This document shows positions 5,218-6,634 of a DNA stretch of 6,634 bases, piece after piece (within the stretch, counting starts at the first letter, position 1; each line of letters starts with the position of its first letter). The notes under the pieces were generated by a model. The model saw nothing but the letters and a program-made list of their open reading frames with translations. It made no database searches and was not told where the DNA came from. This DNA comes from Mycobacteriaceae bacterium (GTDB taxonomy: Bacteria; Actinomycetota; Actinomycetes; Mycobacteriales; Mycobacteriaceae): contig JAFAWC010000151.1 in NCBI GenBank assembly GCA_019242135.1, positions 1 through 6,634 of the forward strand. Reading direction: 5' to 3'. The translations under genes were made by a program, and so were the position numbers.

Positions 5218-5975
5218 CGCCGTTCGGCCAAGGCCACCCCGCGGGCCCGGTCCAGGCGGCCCCGGATACCCCACCGGGCGACCTTGACCAGCGCCTCGCG
5301 GATGTTGGATCCGCTCATCTTGGAGATGCCCAGTTCACGTTCGACGAACGTGATCGGTACCTCGACGACGGTGAATCCGTCAATGATCGTGCGCCAGGTC
5401 AGGTCGATCTGAAAGCAGTAGCCCTTCGAGTCGACCGCGTCCAGGTCGATCTTCTGCAACACCTCCCGTCGGTAGGCGCGGTAGCCGGCCGTGATGTCGT
5501 GGACGCCGGTGCCCAGCAGCGTGCGCGAGTACCAGTTCGCCGTTCGCGACAGCACCAGCCGCCGCCGGGGCCAGTTACGGACCTCCCCGCCGGGCACGTA
5601 GCGCGAACCGATGGCCAGATCCGCCCCGGCGTCCACGGCGTCGAGCAGCCGTGACAGCTGTTCAGGCGCGTGACTGCCGTCGGCGTCCATCTCGACCAGC
5701 ACCGAGTACTGGCGGCGCAATCCCCACTCGAAGCCGGCCAGGTAGGCCGCACCGAGGCCGTCCTTCACGGTGCGGTGCATGACATGGATCCGGTCCGGGT
5801 CAGCGAACGCCAGCTCGTCGGCCAGCTCACCCGTGCCGTCCGGGCTGGCGTCGTCGACGACGAGGATGTGCACATCGGGCAGCGCCTGGTGCAGGCGCTC
5901 GACGATCTGCGGCAGGTTCTCGCATTCGTTGTAGGTGGGGATGATGGCCAGCGTGTGCTGGCTCGGCCGGGTCAT
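5214..5975 (-). CDS. ppm1: Polyprenol monophosphomannose synthase
   Basis: A 253-residue GT2-family, GT-A-fold glycosyltransferase that moves mannose from GDP-mannose to polyprenyl phosphate at the cytosolic membrane face. The product, polyprenyl-phosphate mannose, is the donor for late steps of LM/LAM and higher PIM synthesis and for protein O-mannosylation. Motifs are PTYNE (13-17), [10 protein letters not shown] (39-48), the metal-binding DAD (97-99) in [18 protein letters not shown] (122-131), and the [10 protein letters not shown] block (161-170). There is no transmembrane segment, so membrane association probably depends on the partner Lnt. Start at 5975 overlaps the lnt stop as ATGA, with a strong Shine-Dalgarno at 5980-5986. 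In M. tuberculosis this is the C-terminal domain of the fused Rv2051c; here, as in M. smegmatis, it is separate. The stop shares CTAG with the rbpA stop. Confidence 0.97.
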   Translation of the reverse strand: MTRPSQHTLAIIPTYNECENLPQIVERLHQALPDVHILVVDDASPDGTGELADELAFADPDRIHVMHRTVKDGLGAAYLAGFEWGLRRQYSVLVEMDADGSHAPEQLSRLLDAVDAGADLAIGSRYVPGGEVRNWPRRRLVLSRTANWYSRTLLGTGVHDITAGYRAYRREVLQKIDLDAVDSKGYCFQIDLTWRTIIDGFTVVEVPITFVERELGISKMSGSNIREALVKVARWGIRGRLDRARGVALAERR

Positions 5976-6634
5976 TTGGCTCCTCTATCTTTGCCGCCCG
6001 GCCGCAGCCGGCGGATGAACCACCCATTGTGCAGTATCGCCGCGAGAAGAGCGGCACCGCCGACTGCGATCAGCAGCCACTGCACCACCGGTCCCCAGCG
6101 TGTGGCGAGCGTCACATCCTCCTTCAGGTGCACCGGTTTGTCCAGGTAGGCGGGCTCGAAGAAGTCGGTTCGCGCGACTTCGTGGCCATCGGGAGCGATC
6201 ACTGCGCTGATGCCTGTGGTGCCAGCAACAACGGTGTACCGGTCGTGCTCGACCGCGCGCACCTTGGCGAACGCCAGCTGCTGTTCACTCATCGACTGTC
6301 CAAACAACGCGTTGTTGGTCGGCACGGCCAACAGTTGGGCGCCGTTGATGACGGATTCGCGGGCGGCGCGGTCGAAGATCACCTCCCAGCACGTGGTCAC
6401 CCCGACCGTTATCCCCGCCGCGTGAACGACGCCGCTGCCGGCGACCGGCACGAAGTAGCCTGCGCGGTTTGCGTACGGAGACAGATGCGAGAAGAAGCTC
6501 CGCCACGGCAGGTACTCGCCGAACGGCTGCACGATCTGCTTGTCATGGCGGTCCTGCGGTCCGTGGACCGGATCCCAGACGATCACCGTGTTGGTGGACG
6601 CCGGATTGTCGGCGGAGAAATCGGGTCGCTGCAG
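5972..6634 (-). CDS. lnt: Apolipoprotein N-acyltransferase, C-terminal part (N-terminus beyond window)
   Basis: Lnt transfers an acyl chain to the alpha-amino group of the diacylglyceryl-cysteine of lipoproteins in the cytoplasmic membrane. The last 220 residues are visible, open to the right edge. They cover most of the periplasm-facing nitrilase-like domain. [14 protein letters not shown] holds the active-site Lys (fragment residue 32; E. coli Lys335) and the following Glu (40). VTTCWEV holds the nucleophile Cys (82; E. coli Cys387). PTNNALFG (105-112) and [12 protein letters not shown] (139-150) are further family blocks. The third triad residue (E. coli Glu267) would lie upstream, outside the window. 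A hydrophobic segment (about 181-201) is the C-terminal transmembrane helix, followed by a basic tail ([13 protein letters not shown]). The stop overlaps the ppm1 start. In M. tuberculosis the equivalent region is fused to Ppm1; the interaction with Ppm1 is known to aid its activity. Confidence 0.96.
   Translation of the reverse strand: MQRPDFSADNPASTNTVIVWDPVHGPQDRHDKQIVQPFGEYLPWRSFFSHLSPYANRAGYFVPVAGSGVVHAAGITVGVTTCWEVIFDRAARESVINGAQLLAVPTNNALFGQSMSEQQLAFAKVRAVEHDRYTVVAGTTGISAVIAPDGHEVARTDFFEPAYLDKPVHLKEDVTLATRWGPVVQWLLIAVGGAALLAAILHNGWFIRRLRPGGKDRGAK
5980..5986 (-). promoter_or_regulatory. Ribosome binding site of ppm1 inside lnt
   Basis: AGAGGAG on the minus strand lies four bases before the ppm1 ATG and within the last codons of lnt. 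It is the strongest Shine-Dalgarno in the window. It shows that ppm1 starts independently as well as by coupling to lnt termination, rather than being a broken fusion. Confidence 0.75.

Noticed and set aside
1..6634. CRISPR arrays, insertion sequences, tRNA or rRNA genes, attachment sites
   Set aside because: Reading through both strands showed no spaced repeats, transposase motifs, terminal inverted repeats or structural RNA signatures.

Overview
The window is GC-rich, densely coded chromosomal DNA from a Mycobacterium (sensu lato) species. The diagnosis rests on an RbpA that, from memory, is nearly identical to that of M. tuberculosis, and on the surrounding gene set. lipT (Rv2045c-like), lppI (Rv2046-like), a small Cys4 protein (Rv2049c-like), rbpA (Rv2050), a polyprenol-phosphate-mannose synthase (ppm1, C-terminal part of Rv2051c) and an apolipoprotein N-acyltransferase (lnt, N-terminal part of Rv2051c) appear in the M. 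tuberculosis order. Assignments were made by reading translated proteins and comparing with remembered families; no database search was run.

Left part (1-3594, all minus strand): lipT (carboxylesterase), then a flavin-dependent lactate 2-monooxygenase-like alpha-hydroxy-acid oxidase, then a kinase-like small-molecule phosphotransferase that runs off the left edge. The three genes are 17 and 9 bases apart and probably form one operon. I infer that an ester is hydrolysed, a released hydroxy acid is oxidised, and an alcohol or hydroxylated product may be phosphorylated; no substrate can be read from the sequence. In M. tuberculosis the genes after lipT are Rv2044c and pncA, so this arrangement differs.

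Middle (3595-4732): a 94-base divergent gap separates lipT from lppI (plus strand), a lipoprotein with a Ser/Thr/Pro-rich linker and six cysteines in its outer part. lppI converges with the Cys4 gene across only 18 bases. In M. tuberculosis, Rv2047c and the very large pks12 lie between these two genes; here they are absent.

Right part (4733-6634): a 146-base divergent region feeds rbpA and holds most of the regulatory signals seen. These are a SigA-like -10 readable on both strands, a 7-bp GC-only inverted repeat, a GGAAC-N18-GTT ECF promoter of the SigH/SigE/SigR type, and a 10-codon upstream ORF ending just before the rbpA start. rbpA and ppm1 share the bases CTAG for their convergent stop codons. 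lnt and ppm1 are separate genes overlapping by ATGA, whereas M. tuberculosis encodes them as one fused protein.

Overall this is mainly conserved core genome. Envelope themes link several genes: Lnt acylates lipoproteins, Ppm1 makes the mannosyl donor for glycolipids and for O-mannosylation of Ser/Thr/Pro-rich exported proteins, and LppI is a lipoprotein of the kind both pathways modify. I see no CRISPR array, insertion sequence, tRNA or rRNA, and no convincing undescribed multi-gene system. No gene-free stretch exceeds 146 bases.
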